Part shown: positions 16,733 through 26,233 of the stretch, piece by piece
How the letters are laid out: the number at the start of each line of letters is the position of its first letter
How positions within the stretch are numbered: the stretch's first letter is position 1
Assembly: GCF_030512175.1 (NCBI RefSeq)
Contig: NZ_JAULBL010000002.1
Span: 1,982,149 to 2,046,148 of the forward strand
Direction of reading: 5' to 3'
DNA from: Paeniglutamicibacter sulfureus
Lineage (GTDB): Bacteria; Actinomycetota; Actinomycetes; Actinomycetales; Micrococcaceae
Length of the DNA stretch: 64,000 nucleotides
Program-made: the position numbers and the translations under genes
Notes under the pieces: generated by a model
What the model was told of the DNA's origin: nothing
Database searches by the model: none
Seen by the model: the letters and a program-made list of their open reading frames with translations, nothing else

Positions 16733-17173
16733 TCAGGCCTTGGCGTCGGCGGCCTTGGCCGCGGAGCAAGAGGGGCACAGCCCATAGATCTCCACGGTGT
16801 GCGTGGGTTCGGTAAAGCCGTTCTCCTGGGCCACCCGGGCCGCCCACTTCTCCACCGCCGGCGCCTCGACCTCGACGGCCTTGCCGCACTTGCTGCACAC
16901 CAGGTGGTGGTGATGGTGCTCGATGACGCACTGGCGGTACATCGCCTCGCCCTCGTTGTTGCGCAGCACGTCGACCAGGCCGTCCTCGGCCATCGACAGC
17001 AGCAGGCGGTACACCGTGGCGAGGGAGACCTTGTCGCCCTCGTCGACGAGCCACCGGTGGAGTTCCTGCGCCGTCACAAAGTCATCGACCGTCTCCAGCG
17101 CGGCGTTGACCGCCAGGCGCTGCTTGGTCACCCGCTGTTCGGAACTGCGCCGTTCGGTCGCAGGATTCGTCAT
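16733..17173 (-). CDS. zur: Fur-family zinc uptake regulator Zur
   Basis: A 146-residue Fur-family repressor: winged helix at residues 15-85 (VTAQELHRWLVDEGDKVSL, ATVYRLLLSMAEDGLVD) and a metal-binding dimer domain with HHHHHLVCSKCGK and the closing CPSC, the four-Cys structural zinc site. The sequence VYRLLLSMAEDGLVDVLR and the poly-His start of the second domain fit actinobacterial Zur rather than FurA. ATG 17173 has AAGGAG 11 bases upstream; the frame extending to 17395 is not supported. It is convergent with the metal ABC operon, which it presumably controls, as in many relatives. Confidence 0.9.
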   Translation of the reverse strand: MTNPATERRSSEQRVTKQRLAVNAALETVDDFVTAQELHRWLVDEGDKVSLATVYRLLLSMAEDGLVDVLRNNEGEAMYRQCVIEHHHHHLVCSKCGKAVEVEAPAVEKWAARVAQENGFTEPTHTVEIYGLCPSCSAAKAADAKA

Positions 17174-17371
17174 TTGTTGGAGCACTCCTTGTAGATCGGC
17201 ACATTGCCACCGGGTACGTTCCGCGGACACCGATTCCGGCACCGCGCCGGGACGCACCTCCGGTTGACACCTCGAGTTTACCAGCGGGTGCGCCGGAGTG
17301 GCGCGGGTGGAGCCGGGACCCGGCGCCCGGCCCGCTGGTGCCCCGGGTCCCGGCATGCATAGGCTGGGGCC

Positions 17372-18049
17372 ATGGAGATCACCAAGTTCAACCACGCCTG
17401 CATCAAGGTGGCGTCATCCAACCGGGCCCTGCTCATCGATCCGGGCAACCAATCGCCGTTGGATGCGGCGCTTGCGGGTGTCGAGGCCATCCTGGTCACC
17501 CACGAGCATGCCGACCACCTCGACCTCGAGCCGGTGCTGCGCGCGCTGGCTGCCAACCGGGGCCTCACCGTCCATGCCCCAGTTGCGCTGGCTTCCACGG
17601 TGCTGGCCGCTGCCAAGGCGGCGGGCGTCCAGGATGCGGAAGCACGCATCCACGGGGTCGGGCCGGGTGCCTCCTTCGAGGCTGCGGGGATGGAGATCTC
17701 CACCCACGGCGGCATGCACGCGGTCATCCACCACTCCCTGCCGGGGGTGTCGAACATCGGGTACTTCATCGACAGCAGGCTCTTCCACCCCGGCGACAGC
17801 TACCAGGTGCCCGAGGGGATCCCAGTGCACACGCTGCTGGTCCCCGCGCACGCGCCTTGGGCCAAGATCGGGGAGACCATCGAATTCCTGTCCATCATCG
17901 GGGCGGCGCAAAACTTCCCCATCCACGACGGGCTGCTCAACGAGCGTGGCCTGGCGCTGGTGGACGGGCACCTGGGGCGCGTGGCAGCGGAGCGCGGGCT
18001 GGACTACCGCCGGATACCCAATGGCGAGGCGGTCTCCCTGGACTCCTGA
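17372..18049 (+). CDS. Metallo-beta-lactamase-fold hydrolase, UPF0173-like
   Basis: A 225-residue protein of the MBL fold with the zinc motif THEHADHLD (HxHxDH), a downstream GGMHAVIHH His, FHPGDSY (the bridging Asp) and IHDGLL near the end. The short length and compact motif spacing match the UPF0173/UlaG-like group, whose natural substrates are mostly unknown. ATG 17372 stands opposite and just upstream of zur, so their promoters may overlap. The C-terminus is 33 bases from the convergent PLP-enzyme gene. Confidence 0.85.
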   Translation: MEITKFNHACIKVASSNRALLIDPGNQSPLDAALAGVEAILVTHEHADHLDLEPVLRALAANRGLTVHAPVALASTVLAAAKAAGVQDAEARIHGVGPGASFEAAGMEISTHGGMHAVIHHSLPGVSNIGYFIDSRLFHPGDSYQVPEGIPVHTLLVPAHAPWAKIGETIEFLSIIGAAQNFPIHDGLLNERGLALVDGHLGRVAAERGLDYRRIPNGEAVSLDS

Positions 18050-18082
18050 AGCCGTGGCCGGTGCCGCGGATCCCGGGGGCCG

Positions 18083-19195
18083 CTAGTCCCAGCTGCCGGT
18101 GGCCAGCAAGCGCTCGATCCGCCCGGCATAGGGAGCCGGATCCAGTCCGGCGGCCTGAAGCCATGCGGCGTCGTAATAGGACGTGGCGTAGCGTTCCCCG
18201 TTGTCGCAGAGGAGCGTGACCACTGACCCCTTTTCGCCGGCGGCCAGCATGTTCGCCACGACCTGCCAGGCCAGCCAGAGGTTGGTGCCCGTTGAGGGCC
18301 CGGCGCACAGGTGCGCGAATTCCTGCAGGTGGCGCATCGCCGCCACCGAGGCGGCGTCGGGCACCGTGGCCAGGAAATCGATGATGCCCGGCACGAAGCT
18401 GGGTTCCGGACGGGCCCGGCCGATGCCCTCGATCCGGCTGGCGCGCCCGGTGGCGGTTCGCGGATCCCCGCCCGCGTTCGCGGCCTGCCAGGCCGGCAGG
18501 AACGCCGAGCCCTCGGGGTCCGCGACGGCCAGACGGGTGTGGTGGCGGTGGTAGCGGGCGTAGCGCCCGATGGTCGCAGAGGTCCCGCCGGTGCCGGCGC
18601 CCACCACGATCCATGCCGGCACCGGGTGTTCCTCCATGGCCAGCTGGCCGAAGATCGACTCGGCGATGTTGTTGTTCCCGCGCCAGTCCGTCGCCCGCTC
18701 GGCGTAGGTGAACTGGTCCATGTAGTGCCCGTTGGTTGCCGCGGCCAGCCGTTCGGATTCCGCGTACACGCTTGAGGGGTCATCGACCAGATGGCACCTG
18801 CCGCCGGTGGCCTCGATCAGCGCGATCTTCTCCGGGGAGGTGCTTGCTGCCATGACCGCGATGAAGGGCAGGCCCAAGAGCTTCGCGTAGTAGGCCTCGG
18901 AGACCGCGGTGGAACCGGAGGAGGCCTCCACGATTGTGGTGCCCTCGGTGATCCATCCGTTGACCAGTCCGTACAGGAACAGGGAGCGGGCCAGCCGGTG
19001 CTTGAGGCTGCCGGTGCGGTGCGTCGATTCGTCCTTCAGGTACAGGTCGATGCCCCACTGGCGGGGCAGGTCCAGCCGGTGCAGGTGGGTGTCGGCCGAG
19101 CGCATCGACTCGGCCTCGATCGTGCGTACCGCCGCATCCACCCAATCGCGGGTCGCGGAGGGCCGGGGGAGCGAAATCAAAGACGTTGTATCCAC
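18083..19195 (-). CDS. PLP-dependent cysteine synthase family protein, possible L-cysteine desulfhydrase (Cds1-like)
   Basis: A 370-residue fold-type II PLP enzyme. The PLP lysine lies in [16 protein letters not shown], the substrate loop in [17 protein letters not shown], and the phosphate-binding Gly-rich loop in [14 protein letters not shown]. Length and the [13 protein letters not shown] block match the mycobacterial Rv3684/Cds1 group, reported to release H2S from cysteine, more than classic CysK. Start is GTG 19195; the much longer open frame beyond it runs through the antisense of other genes and carries Gly/Arg-rich nonsense. It is divergent from a rhodanese gene, so both may act in cysteine and sulfide handling. 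Confidence 0.82.
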   Translation of the reverse strand: MDTTSLISLPRPSATRDWVDAAVRTIEAESMRSADTHLHRLDLPRQWGIDLYLKDESTHRTGSLKHRLARSLFLYGLVNGWITEGTTIVEASSGSTAVSEAYYAKLLGLPFIAVMAASTSPEKIALIEATGGRCHLVDDPSSVYAESERLAAATNGHYMDQFTYAERATDWRGNNNIAESIFGQLAMEEHPVPAWIVVGAGTGGTSATIGRYARYHRHHTRLAVADPEGSAFLPAWQAANAGGDPRTATGRASRIEGIGRARPEPSFVPGIIDFLATVPDAASVAAMRHLQEFAHLCAGPSTGTNLWLAWQVVANMLAAGEKGSVVTLLCDNGERYATSYYDAAWLQAAGLDPAPYAGRIERLLATGSWD

Positions 19196-19256
19196 CCGAG
19201 CAAGCCTACCCAACCAACCGCTGCGGCGCGTCCGGCGGCGTGACCGGATGGCCGCC

Positions 19257-19296
19257 GAACCGAACCGAGCCGAGCCGAACCGAGCCGAGCCGAACC
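19257..19296. repeat. Eight tandem GARCC pentanucleotides between two sulfur-metabolism genes
   Basis: Units at 5-base steps read GAACC, GAACC, GAGCC, GAGCC, GAACC, GAGCC, GAGCC, GAACC. It lies in the 213-base spacer between the divergent PLP enzyme (start 19195) and rhodanese (start 19409) genes. As it is not coding on either strand, slippage there could change promoter spacing. Confidence 0.9.
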
Positions 19297-19408
19297 TTGC
19301 GGACCGGTGCGGGGCAGGGGGCCGGGGAACTAGGCTGGGATCCACGGGGCCGGCGCGCCCCGGCGACACCGACAATTTCACTGACACGCAACCAAGGAGC
19401 ACTGAGGC

Positions 19409-20266
19409 ATGGGTGGGGAACGCCGGACATTGATCACCGCAGGGGAGCTGGCCACGGTCCTGGAGGCCGGCGGGGACACGGTGCTGCTCGATGTGCGCTG
19501 GGCGCTGGGCGATGCCCGCGGCAGGGAGCACTACGAGGCCGGACACATCCCCGGCGCCGTCTTCGTCGACCTGGAGACCGGGCTCTCCGCGGCGCCCAGC
19601 CTGGAGGCCGGGCGCCACCCGCTGCCCGATGCGAGCAACTTCGCGGCATCCGCGCGCAGCTGGGGCATCAACACCGGCTCCGTCGTGGTGCTGTACGACG
19701 CCACCGGTGCCCTGGCCGCCGCCCGCGGCTGGTGGCTGCTGCGCCACGCCGGAATCGGCAACGTCCGGGTGCTCGACGGGGGACTGGATGCCTGGGTCGC
19801 CGGCGGGCGCGAGCTGGAAACCGGGAACAACACCGCTGTCCCGGGCAACGTGCGGCCGGGCTGGGGGCAGATGCCGGTCATCGACATCGAGCAGGCTGCG
19901 GCGTTCCCCGGCCACGGGATCCTGCTGGACTCCCGGGCCGCCGAGCGCTACCGCGGCGAGGTCGAACCCGTCGACCCGCGCGCCGGGCACATCCCCGGAG
20001 CGCTGAACCGACCCACCACAGGGAACCTCGATGCGGGCAAGCGCCTGCTGGAATCGGCGGAGCTTGTCCGCGCGTTTGCGCAACTGGGCGTGAAGCCCGG
20101 CGCCGGGGCAGCCGACGTGGCGGCGTATTGCGGAGCGGGGATCACCGCCGCCCACCAGGTCCTCGCGCTGGAAACCATCGGGGTGCATGCCGCGCTGTTC
20201 CCCGGCTCCTGGTCCCAGTGGAGCGCCGACCCCGCGCGCCCCGCGGCCACCGGACCGACGCCGTGA
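19409..20266 (+). CDS. sseA: Sulfurtransferase (thiosulfate/3-mercaptopyruvate type), tandem rhodanese
   Basis: A 285-residue two-domain rhodanese. The N-terminal inactive domain (about 8-135) has LLDVRW and [13 protein letters not shown]; the C-terminal catalytic domain (about 155-275) has [25 protein letters not shown] and the active-site loop CGAGITA with Cys241. The loop CGxGxTA is typical of the family. It moves sulfur from thiosulfate or mercaptopyruvate to an acceptor. ATG 19409 is preceded by AAGGAG. Divergent from the cysteine-synthase-like gene; the next gene starts about 70 bases on. Confidence 0.9.
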   Translation: MGGERRTLITAGELATVLEAGGDTVLLDVRWALGDARGREHYEAGHIPGAVFVDLETGLSAAPSLEAGRHPLPDASNFAASARSWGINTGSVVVLYDATGALAAARGWWLLRHAGIGNVRVLDGGLDAWVAGGRELETGNNTAVPGNVRPGWGQMPVIDIEQAAAFPGHGILLDSRAAERYRGEVEPVDPRAGHIPGALNRPTTGNLDAGKRLLESAELVRAFAQLGVKPGAGAADVAAYCGAGITAAHQVLALETIGVHAALFPGSWSQWSADPARPAATGPTP

Positions 20267-20333
20267 TCTGCCGGGAAGCCGCGGACCTCCGGACTGCCGG
20301 CCCGGACGCCCCGGTGAGCGCTGGGTTCGGGAC

Positions 20334-21269
20334 ATGATCGGTCGCCCGAAGCCCCCTGGGCTGGATGCCGCCGCGAAGATCCGGGCGCGTGCCCGCAGCC
20401 GGCAGGGACCGGCGGCCATGATGCCGGACGCCGTGTCCGCGCTGGGAGTTAGGGTGGCCGGGGGACCGCTGGTGCCCCTGGAGATCCGCCGCCGCGAACC
20501 GGGGCCTCGCGACGTGGTCATCGATATCCTCTTCTGCGGTCTGTGCGATTGCGACGTGCGGGAGGGGCGCAAGGAATGGCCGGCCGCGCGCCTTCCCCTG
20601 GTCCCGGGACACCAGATCGTCGGCGTCGTGGCCCGGACCGGTGCCGGGGCCGCGGACCTGGAACCCGGTGCCCGGGTCGGCGTGGGTGCGCTGGTCGATT
20701 CGTGCAGGGAATGCGCGCCATGCCGTGCCGGACAAGAGCAGCTCTGCGCCGGGTCGGTGGCGACCTATGGCGCGCTCGATCCGCGCACCGGGGAGTACAC
20801 CCGCGGCGGGTACTCCAAGCGCATTGTCGTTGACAGGGACTTCGTCCTGCGGATCCCGGCCGCGCTGGAGCTGGCCGTGGCCGCTTCGCTGCCCTGCGCC
20901 GGGATCCGGGCGTACGCGACGCTGCTGCACCACGGGGTGGGACCAGGCAGCACGGTGGGCGTCCCGGATCCGGGCGGACGCGGCGCCCTGGCCGCCAGTC
21001 TGGCTGCGGCCATGGGGGCGGCGGTGAACGTGCCGGCCGCTGCGGATCCACTTCAGGTGGTCATCGACACCGGGCCGATGGCCCCATCGTTGGTAGGCTC
21101 GGTGGCAGAAACCCGCCAGTTGCTCGAATTCTGCGCGAAACACCAAGTGGCACCCGGCTTTGAGCTGGTTGGTGCGCAGGGGCTCAACGAGGCATGGGAG
21201 CGGATCCTTGCCGCGGACGTGCAACACGGGTTTGTCCTGGACCTCGCCACATTGGGCGGGAACGACTAA
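20334..21269 (+). CDS. Degenerate zinc-type alcohol dehydrogenase (YahK/AdhA-like) with shortened coenzyme domain
   Basis: The N-terminal half is a clear GroES-like medium-chain dehydrogenase domain: structural zinc [15 protein letters not shown] is intact. However, the catalytic zinc site is altered: CGLCDCDV lacks the usual His of CGxCHSD, and GHQIVG has Gln where family members have GHEIVG. The Rossmann domain is cut from about 150 to about 90 residues, passing from [17 protein letters not shown] almost directly to the C-terminal helices. The frame itself is unbroken over 311 codons (ATG 20334; ATG 20418 fits the family start better). It is probably an inactive or repurposed relic. Followed by the HIT gene after 9 bases. 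Confidence 0.7.
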   Translation: MIGRPKPPGLDAAAKIRARARSRQGPAAMMPDAVSALGVRVAGGPLVPLEIRRREPGPRDVVIDILFCGLCDCDVREGRKEWPAARLPLVPGHQIVGVVARTGAGAADLEPGARVGVGALVDSCRECAPCRAGQEQLCAGSVATYGALDPRTGEYTRGGYSKRIVVDRDFVLRIPAALELAVAASLPCAGIRAYATLLHHGVGPGSTVGVPDPGGRGALAASLAAAMGAAVNVPAAADPLQVVIDTGPMAPSLVGSVAETRQLLEFCAKHQVAPGFELVGAQGLNEAWERILAADVQHGFVLDLATLGGND

Positions 21270-21278
21270 GGAGGGTGC

Positions 21279-21707
21279 ATGAGCACGCTGTTTACCAAGA
21301 TCATCAACGGCGAGATCCCCGGCCGTTTCGTCTGGAAGGACGAGCAAGCCGTGGCGTTCCTGACCATCGGGCCGATCACGCACGGCCACACCCTGGTGGT
21401 GCCGCGCGCGGAAGTCGACCACTGGGTCGACGCACCGGCAGATTTGATGAACCACCTCATCGCGGTGGCCGGGCACATCGGCCGTGCCCAGGTCCGCGCG
21501 TTTGGGTCCGAGCGTGCCGGCTTGATGGTCGCCGGTTTTGAGGTCCCGCACCTGCATGTGCACGTCTGGCCCACGAACTCGCTGGCCGACTTCGACCTGA
21601 CGCGGGCTGAGAGCAACCCCGATCCGGCCATGATGGATGCAAATGCGCAGAAGCTGCGCGAGGCGCTGCGGGCCGACGGCCACGGGGGCCTGGTCCCCGA
21701 CGCCTAG
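21279..21707 (+). CDS. HIT family protein (histidine triad nucleotide hydrolase)
   Basis: A 142-residue histidine-triad protein: the opening FTKIINGEIPGRFVWKD is typical of HinT, HGHTLVVPR follows, and the catalytic triad is HLHVHVWP. The family hydrolyses adenosine phosphoramidates and related nucleotide conjugates. ATG 21279 with GGAGG 5-9 bases before it. Nine bases separate it from the degenerate dehydrogenase, so they share a transcript. A hairpin terminator follows. Confidence 0.92.
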   Translation: MSTLFTKIINGEIPGRFVWKDEQAVAFLTIGPITHGHTLVVPRAEVDHWVDAPADLMNHLIAVAGHIGRAQVRAFGSERAGLMVAGFEVPHLHVHVWPTNSLADFDLTRAESNPDPAMMDANAQKLREALRADGHGGLVPDA

Positions 21708-21773
21708 GTCCTGGCAGCGGGACCGCCGCCGGAGCGAGGCCGAAGCGCCGAGACTGGGCGGGTGAACGACGAC

Positions 21774-21813
21774 GGGGCCACCACGAGATGACTGATCATC
21801 CCGTCGTGGCCCC
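21774..21813. terminator. Hairpin terminator between HIT gene and hrpA
   Basis: GGGGCCACCACG (21774-21785) pairs with CGTCGTGGCCCC (21802-21813) with one mismatch and a loop of 16 bases. It lies between two convergent stops, so it may serve both. Confidence 0.7.
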
Positions 21814-21827
21814 GCGTTGTGGCCGGG

Positions 21828-24800
21828 CTACTTCGCCGCGGCGAGCCCTTCGCGCATCGCGGTGCGAATCCGCTTGGGGGAGACCGAGTAGGCCGTGCCC
21901 AGCTCCTGGGCGAAGAGCGAGACCCGGTATTCCTCCAGCATCCACTTCACCGCCGCCAGCGGGGCGGGCGTGCGCACGCCCGCCACCAGTTGCCCGAGCG
22001 CCGCGTCGTACTCGTCCTCGAGTCCCTGGATGTCCAGCGTCGCGGCGTTGTCGCGCGCCAGGTGCCCGGTGCCGAGCTTTTCCAGCCGCTTTTCGATGGC
22101 CGCAATGTAGCGCGGCAGCTGGGCCAGTTGCGCATAGCCGGTGTTGGCCACGAATCCCGGGTACACCAGCTGCTCGAGCTGGGACTTCACATCGTTCAGC
22201 GCATTGACCAGGGCCAGCGAGGAGGCGGACTTCAGCTCCTTGTTGATCCGCCGGGTGCCGGAGAGGACCTTCTCCACGATGGCGGTGACCGCGAAGACCG
22301 TGTCGATCAGTTCGGCGCGGACGCGTTCGTAGAGCGCGTCGAACTCCGCCTTGTCGAAGGGCAGCTTCTCGGGAACGAGCCGGTCCACCGCGGCCATGGT
22401 GCAGTCCTGGATCAGCGAAGCCACCGAACCGTGCGGGTTCTGCGTGAAGACCAGTTTTTCCTGGTTGTTCAGGTGGTCAAGGACGTACCTGGCGGGCGAG
22501 GGGACCTTGAGCAGCAGCAGCCGGATGACGCCGGTGCGGTGGGCGGCCATCTGCTCGACGGGGTTGCGGAAGACCGTCAGGCGCACGGAAGTCTTCTCAT
22601 CCAGCAGCGCCGGGTAGGCGGTGACCTGCTGCCCGGCGACCTCGGTGACGACCTTTTCGGTGATGACGCCGTTGATGCCCACCCCGGTGTCCCAGTCGGT
22701 CAACCCGCTGCGTTCCCAGATGGTGGTGGCCACCGCGCCGCCCTTGCCGCGCTGGGCCGCCGCCGCGGCCCGGGACTTCCCGTCGCCCTTGGCGTTGTTG
22801 CCAACTGCCGCCTTCGGACCGCCGGTGCCCGCCGCCCCGGTGGGCAGGGCGGCCCCGGGCTTGACGCCCAGGGAACGGGCCAGGGCCGAACGGTTGGCCG
22901 CGGCCAGCGTCTGCTGCAGCACGGCCAGCTCCTGGGACTCGTCCTGGATCTTGGCCTCTGAGTCCACGACGGTGAAGGTGAAGCGTAGGTGGGGCGGCAG
23001 GGACTCCCAGTTCCAGGACCCCGGGGGGATCACCACGCCCTTGAGCCGGCGCAGCACCAGCTCCAGGGAGGCGGCCAGGTCGTCGGTCTCCGGGTTGAAG
23101 TCGGCCTCCAGTGCGGCCACTGCCGAGCGGGCGACATCGGGGGCCGGCACGAAGTTCTTGCGGATGGCCTTGGGCAGCGACTTGATCAGCGCGGTGACCA
23201 GTTCCACGCGCAGCCCGGGGATGAGCCAGCGGAAGCGCACGGGGTCCAGCTGGTTCAGGAAGAGCACCGGCACGCGCACCGAGACGCCGTCGGATTCCCC
23301 GGCGCGGGCCGCCGGGTTGTACTCGTAGACCAGGTCCAGGTCCAGGGTGCCGTGGCGCCAGGTGCGCGGGAAGGCGTCTTCGTCCAGTTCCGTGGCATCG
23401 GCCTGGAGCATGTCCTCCGGGTTGAAGTCCAGCAGCGTCGGGTTTTCGTGCCGCGCGGCCTTCCACCAGCGGTCGAAGTGCCGTTCGGACACCACCTCGG
23501 GGCCCAGCTTCGAATCGTAGAACTCGAAGAGGTCCTCGTCGGACACGCGCAAATCGCGCCGGCGCATGCGGGTCTCGAGTTCCTCGATGTCCTCGAGCAC
23601 CCGGCGGTTGCGGGCAAAGAACTTGTGGTGGGTCTTCCAGTCGCCCTCCACCAATGCGTGGCGGATGAACAGCTCGCGGCAGAGCTCCGGGTCCACGCGC
23701 GAGTACTGGATGCGGCGGCGCGGCACGATCGGCAGTCCGAAGAGCGTGACCTTCTCGTACCCCATGACCGCCCCGGAGTTCCGCGACCAGTGCGGCTCGG
23801 AGTAGCTGCGCTTGAGCAGGTCCCCGGCGACCTCCTCCACCCACTTGGGATCGAGCCGGGCCACGGTGCGTGCCCAGAGCCGGGAAGTCTCCACCAGCTC
23901 GGCGGCCATGACCCACTCGGTGGACTTCCGCGACAGGGCCGAACCGGGGAAGACGGAGAAGCGGGTGCCGCGCGCGCCGACGTATTCGCGCTTGCGCTCG
24001 TCCCAGGAGCCCACGTGCCCCAGCAGCCCGGTGAGCAGCGAAATGTGGATCGCGTCCTCGTTCGCGGCCGGGTCCACCGGCTCGGGGGAGATCGCGATGC
24101 CCAGGGGCTTGGCCAGCTGGCGCAGCTGGGTGAACAGATCCTGCCACTCGCGCACGCGCAGATAGTTGATGTATTCGTTCTTGCACAGCCGGCGGAACGC
24201 GGAGGAGGAGAGCTCCTTCTGCTTTTCCTGCAGGTAGCGCCAGAGGTTTAGCAGCGAGGAGAAGTCCGACTTCGCGTCCATGAAGCGCTTGTGCATTTCG
24301 GCGGCGCGCTCGCGTTTGCCGGTTTCCTCGCTGGGGCGCTCGCGCGGGTCCTGGATGGAAAGGGCGGCGGCCAGCACCATGACCTCCTTGGCGCAGCCGC
24401 GGTTACCGGACTCCACGATCATCCGGCCCAGGCGCACGTCCACCGGCAGCTGGGCCAGCGACTTGCCAACCTTGGTGATGGTGGCCTCGGTGCCGGTGTT
24501 CAGCGCCCCGAGCTCGCGCAGCAGCGCCACGCCGTCGTTGACCGACTTGGCATCCGGCGGCTGGACGAAGGGGAAGTCCGCGACGTCGCGGGCTGTGCGC
24601 ACCACGCCCATGGAGCTCATCTGCAGGATCACCGCGGCCAGGTTGGTGCGCAGGATCTCCGGGTCGGTGAACGCGGGGCGCGTCTCGAAGTCCTCCTGCG
24701 AGTACAGGCGGATGGCGATGCCGTCACTCACGCGTCCGCAACGGCCCGAGCGCTGGTTGGCGCTGGCCTGGGAGACGCGTTCGATGGGCAGGCGCTGGAC

Positions 24801-25817
24801 CTTGGTGCGGTGGGAGTAGCGCGAGATGCGGGCGGTGCCGGTGTCGATGACGTACTTGATGCCCGGCACGGTCAGCGAGGTCTCGGCGACGTTGGTGGCC
24901 AGCACGATGCGCCGGTTCTTCCCGGGGTTGAACACCTGGTGTTGCTCGGCCAGCGAGAGCCGGGCGAACAGCGGCAGGATCTCGGTCCCGGCCAGGCGCC
25001 GGTTGGTCTTCACCCGGGCACGCAGCACCTCGGCGGCGTCGCGGATCTCGCGCTCGCCGGGGAAGAAGATCAGGATGTCCCCGGGCGCCTCCATGGCGAG
25101 CTCATCCACGGCCTCGGCGATGGCATCGAGCGGGTCGCGGTCCTCGGCCTGGGTATCGGGGTCCAGTTCGTCTTCGTCCATGCCGTCGGCCGGGTTCAAC
25201 GGCCGATAGCGCAGTTCCACGGGGAAGGTGCGGCCGGAGACCTCGATGATGGGCGCAGGCACCGGCTCCTCGCCCTCGGGCCCGGCTGCTGCGAAGTGCT
25301 CGGCAAAGCGCTGCGGGTCGATGGTGGCGGAGGTGATGACGATCTTCAAATCCGGCCGCTGGGGCAGGATCCTGCGCAGGTAGCCGAGCAGGAAGTCGAT
25401 GTTGAGGCTGCGTTCGTGGGCCTCGTCGATGATGATGGCGTTGTACTTCTTCAGCAGCTTGTCGCGCTGGATCTCCGCCAGCAGGATGCCGTCGGTCATC
25501 ACCTTGACCTTGGTGGCCCGGGAGACCTCGCCGGTGAAGCGCACGTGGAATCCGACGTCCTCGCCGATCTTGGTTCCCAGTTCCTCGGCGATCCGTTCGG
25601 CGACGGTGCGCGCAGCCAGGCGGCGGGGCTGGGTGTGACCGATCATTCCGCGTTCGCCCATGCCCAGCTCCAGGAGCATCTTGGGCAGCTGGGTGGTTTT
25701 GCCGGAACCGGTTTCACCGGCGACGATGACCACCTGGTTGTCCTTGATGGCGGACATGATGTCATCGCGTCGCGCGGAAACGGGAAGGGCTTCGGGATAG
25801 GAAATCGTCAGGGCCAT
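21828..25817 (-). CDS. hrpA: ATP-dependent RNA helicase HrpA
   Basis: A 1329-residue DEAH-box helicase, close to the usual 1300 for HrpA. Motifs in order from the N-terminus: GETGSGKTTQLPK (I), IIDEAHERSLN (II, DEAH), ITSATID (III), then the helicase C motif QRSGRCGRVSDG (VI), a ratchet/winged-helix and OB-fold region, and the long C-terminal DUF3418 region from about residue 750. It acts on structured mRNA and stalled ribosomes in other bacteria. The Ala/Gly-rich stretch near residue 1010 (TGAAGTGGPKAAVGNN) is a local linker. ATG 25817; a 416-base non-coding spacer follows upstream. Confidence 0.96.
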   Translation of the reverse strand: MALTISYPEALPVSARRDDIMSAIKDNQVVIVAGETGSGKTTQLPKMLLELGMGERGMIGHTQPRRLAARTVAERIAEELGTKIGEDVGFHVRFTGEVSRATKVKVMTDGILLAEIQRDKLLKKYNAIIIDEAHERSLNIDFLLGYLRRILPQRPDLKIVITSATIDPQRFAEHFAAAGPEGEEPVPAPIIEVSGRTFPVELRYRPLNPADGMDEDELDPDTQAEDRDPLDAIAEAVDELAMEAPGDILIFFPGEREIRDAAEVLRARVKTNRRLAGTEILPLFARLSLAEQHQVFNPGKNRRIVLATNVAETSLTVPGIKYVIDTGTARISRYSHRTKVQRLPIERVSQASANQRSGRCGRVSDGIAIRLYSQEDFETRPAFTDPEILRTNLAAVILQMSSMGVVRTARDVADFPFVQPPDAKSVNDGVALLRELGALNTGTEATITKVGKSLAQLPVDVRLGRMIVESGNRGCAKEVMVLAAALSIQDPRERPSEETGKRERAAEMHKRFMDAKSDFSSLLNLWRYLQEKQKELSSSAFRRLCKNEYINYLRVREWQDLFTQLRQLAKPLGIAISPEPVDPAANEDAIHISLLTGLLGHVGSWDERKREYVGARGTRFSVFPGSALSRKSTEWVMAAELVETSRLWARTVARLDPKWVEEVAGDLLKRSYSEPHWSRNSGAVMGYEKVTLFGLPIVPRRRIQYSRVDPELCRELFIRHALVEGDWKTHHKFFARNRRVLEDIEELETRMRRRDLRVSDEDLFEFYDSKLGPEVVSERHFDRWWKAARHENPTLLDFNPEDMLQADATELDEDAFPRTWRHGTLDLDLVYEYNPAARAGESDGVSVRVPVLFLNQLDPVRFRWLIPGLRVELVTALIKSLPKAIRKNFVPAPDVARSAVAALEADFNPETDDLAASLELVLRRLKGVVIPPGSWNWESLPPHLRFTFTVVDSEAKIQDESQELAVLQQTLAAANRSALARSLGVKPGAALPTGAAGTGGPKAAVGNNAKGDGKSRAAAAAQRGKGGAVATTIWERSGLTDWDTGVGINGVITEKVVTEVAGQQVTAYPALLDEKTSVRLTVFRNPVEQMAAHRTGVIRLLLLKVPSPARYVLDHLNNQEKLVFTQNPHGSVASLIQDCTMAAVDRLVPEKLPFDKAEFDALYERVRAELIDTVFAVTAIVEKVLSGTRRINKELKSASSLALVNALNDVKSQLEQLVYPGFVANTGYAQLAQLPRYIAAIEKRLEKLGTGHLARDNAATLDIQGLEDEYDAALGQLVAGVRTPAPLAAVKWMLEEYRVSLFAQELGTAYSVSPKRIRTAMREGLAAAK

Positions 25818-26233
25818 GATGAGCCAAGTCTATGTCAGCGGCGTCGGCGGCCTGTGCCTGCCCGGCCGTCGGGCCGGACACGTGGCTCGGTGCCTTGGAT
25901 CAGCGGCCGGTCATCCGTTTAGGGGCGTTTGAGGTGTCAAAACACGGCTTTGTCCACGGTACTGTCTGATTCTCTAGACACTGGGATACCAATTGTCCGT
26001 TTATCGATGGCGATTGATGAAAGATGCATGGCAAGATGATGAATGCATCACCGTTTGTCTTGCAATTCAGGGTAGATGGAAGAAATGTGAGTAGCTTCAC
26101 ATGTAGTATCGAAGCAATTCATGGGGAGAACTTCCTGCCGTTTGGGCGAGGATGTACAAACTCCTGAAAACTGCCCGGAATTGGCCGAAACCGAACACCA
26201 GGCATGACACTCGCACGTCATGAAAGGAACACA
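25818..26233. other. AT-richer intergenic region between hrpA and the ABC transporter
   Basis: No gene. From about 25915 the sequence becomes visibly richer in A/T than its surroundings. It holds a GATGCAT/ATGCATC inverted repeat (26023-26029 with 26043-26049), a perfect CRP/GlxR-type palindrome (26085-26102) and the ribosome-binding site AAAGGAA before ATG 26234. I found no T-box, riboswitch or attenuator pattern. Confidence 0.6.
26085..26102. promoter_or_regulatory. CRP/GlxR-type operator upstream of the ABC transporter operon
   Basis: ATGTGA, 6 bases (GTAGCT), TCACAT: a perfect palindrome containing TGTGA-N6-TCACA, the consensus for CRP in enterobacteria and for GlxR/Crp in corynebacteria and mycobacteria. 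Its centre is about 140 bases before the lipoprotein start, in an AT-richer spacer. Cyclic-AMP control is therefore likely, though whether it activates or represses cannot be told. Confidence 0.75.

Noticed and set aside
18083-20572. Single 829-residue minus-strand protein
   Set aside because: Only the last 370 residues are the PLP enzyme; the rest reads through the antisense of sseA and the dehydrogenase gene and lacks homology.
25818-26233. T-box or tryptophan attenuator before the TrpXYZ-like operon
   Set aside because: No T-box core sequence, specifier loop or tryptophan-rich leader peptide was found; only a CRP-type site and a small hairpin are visible.
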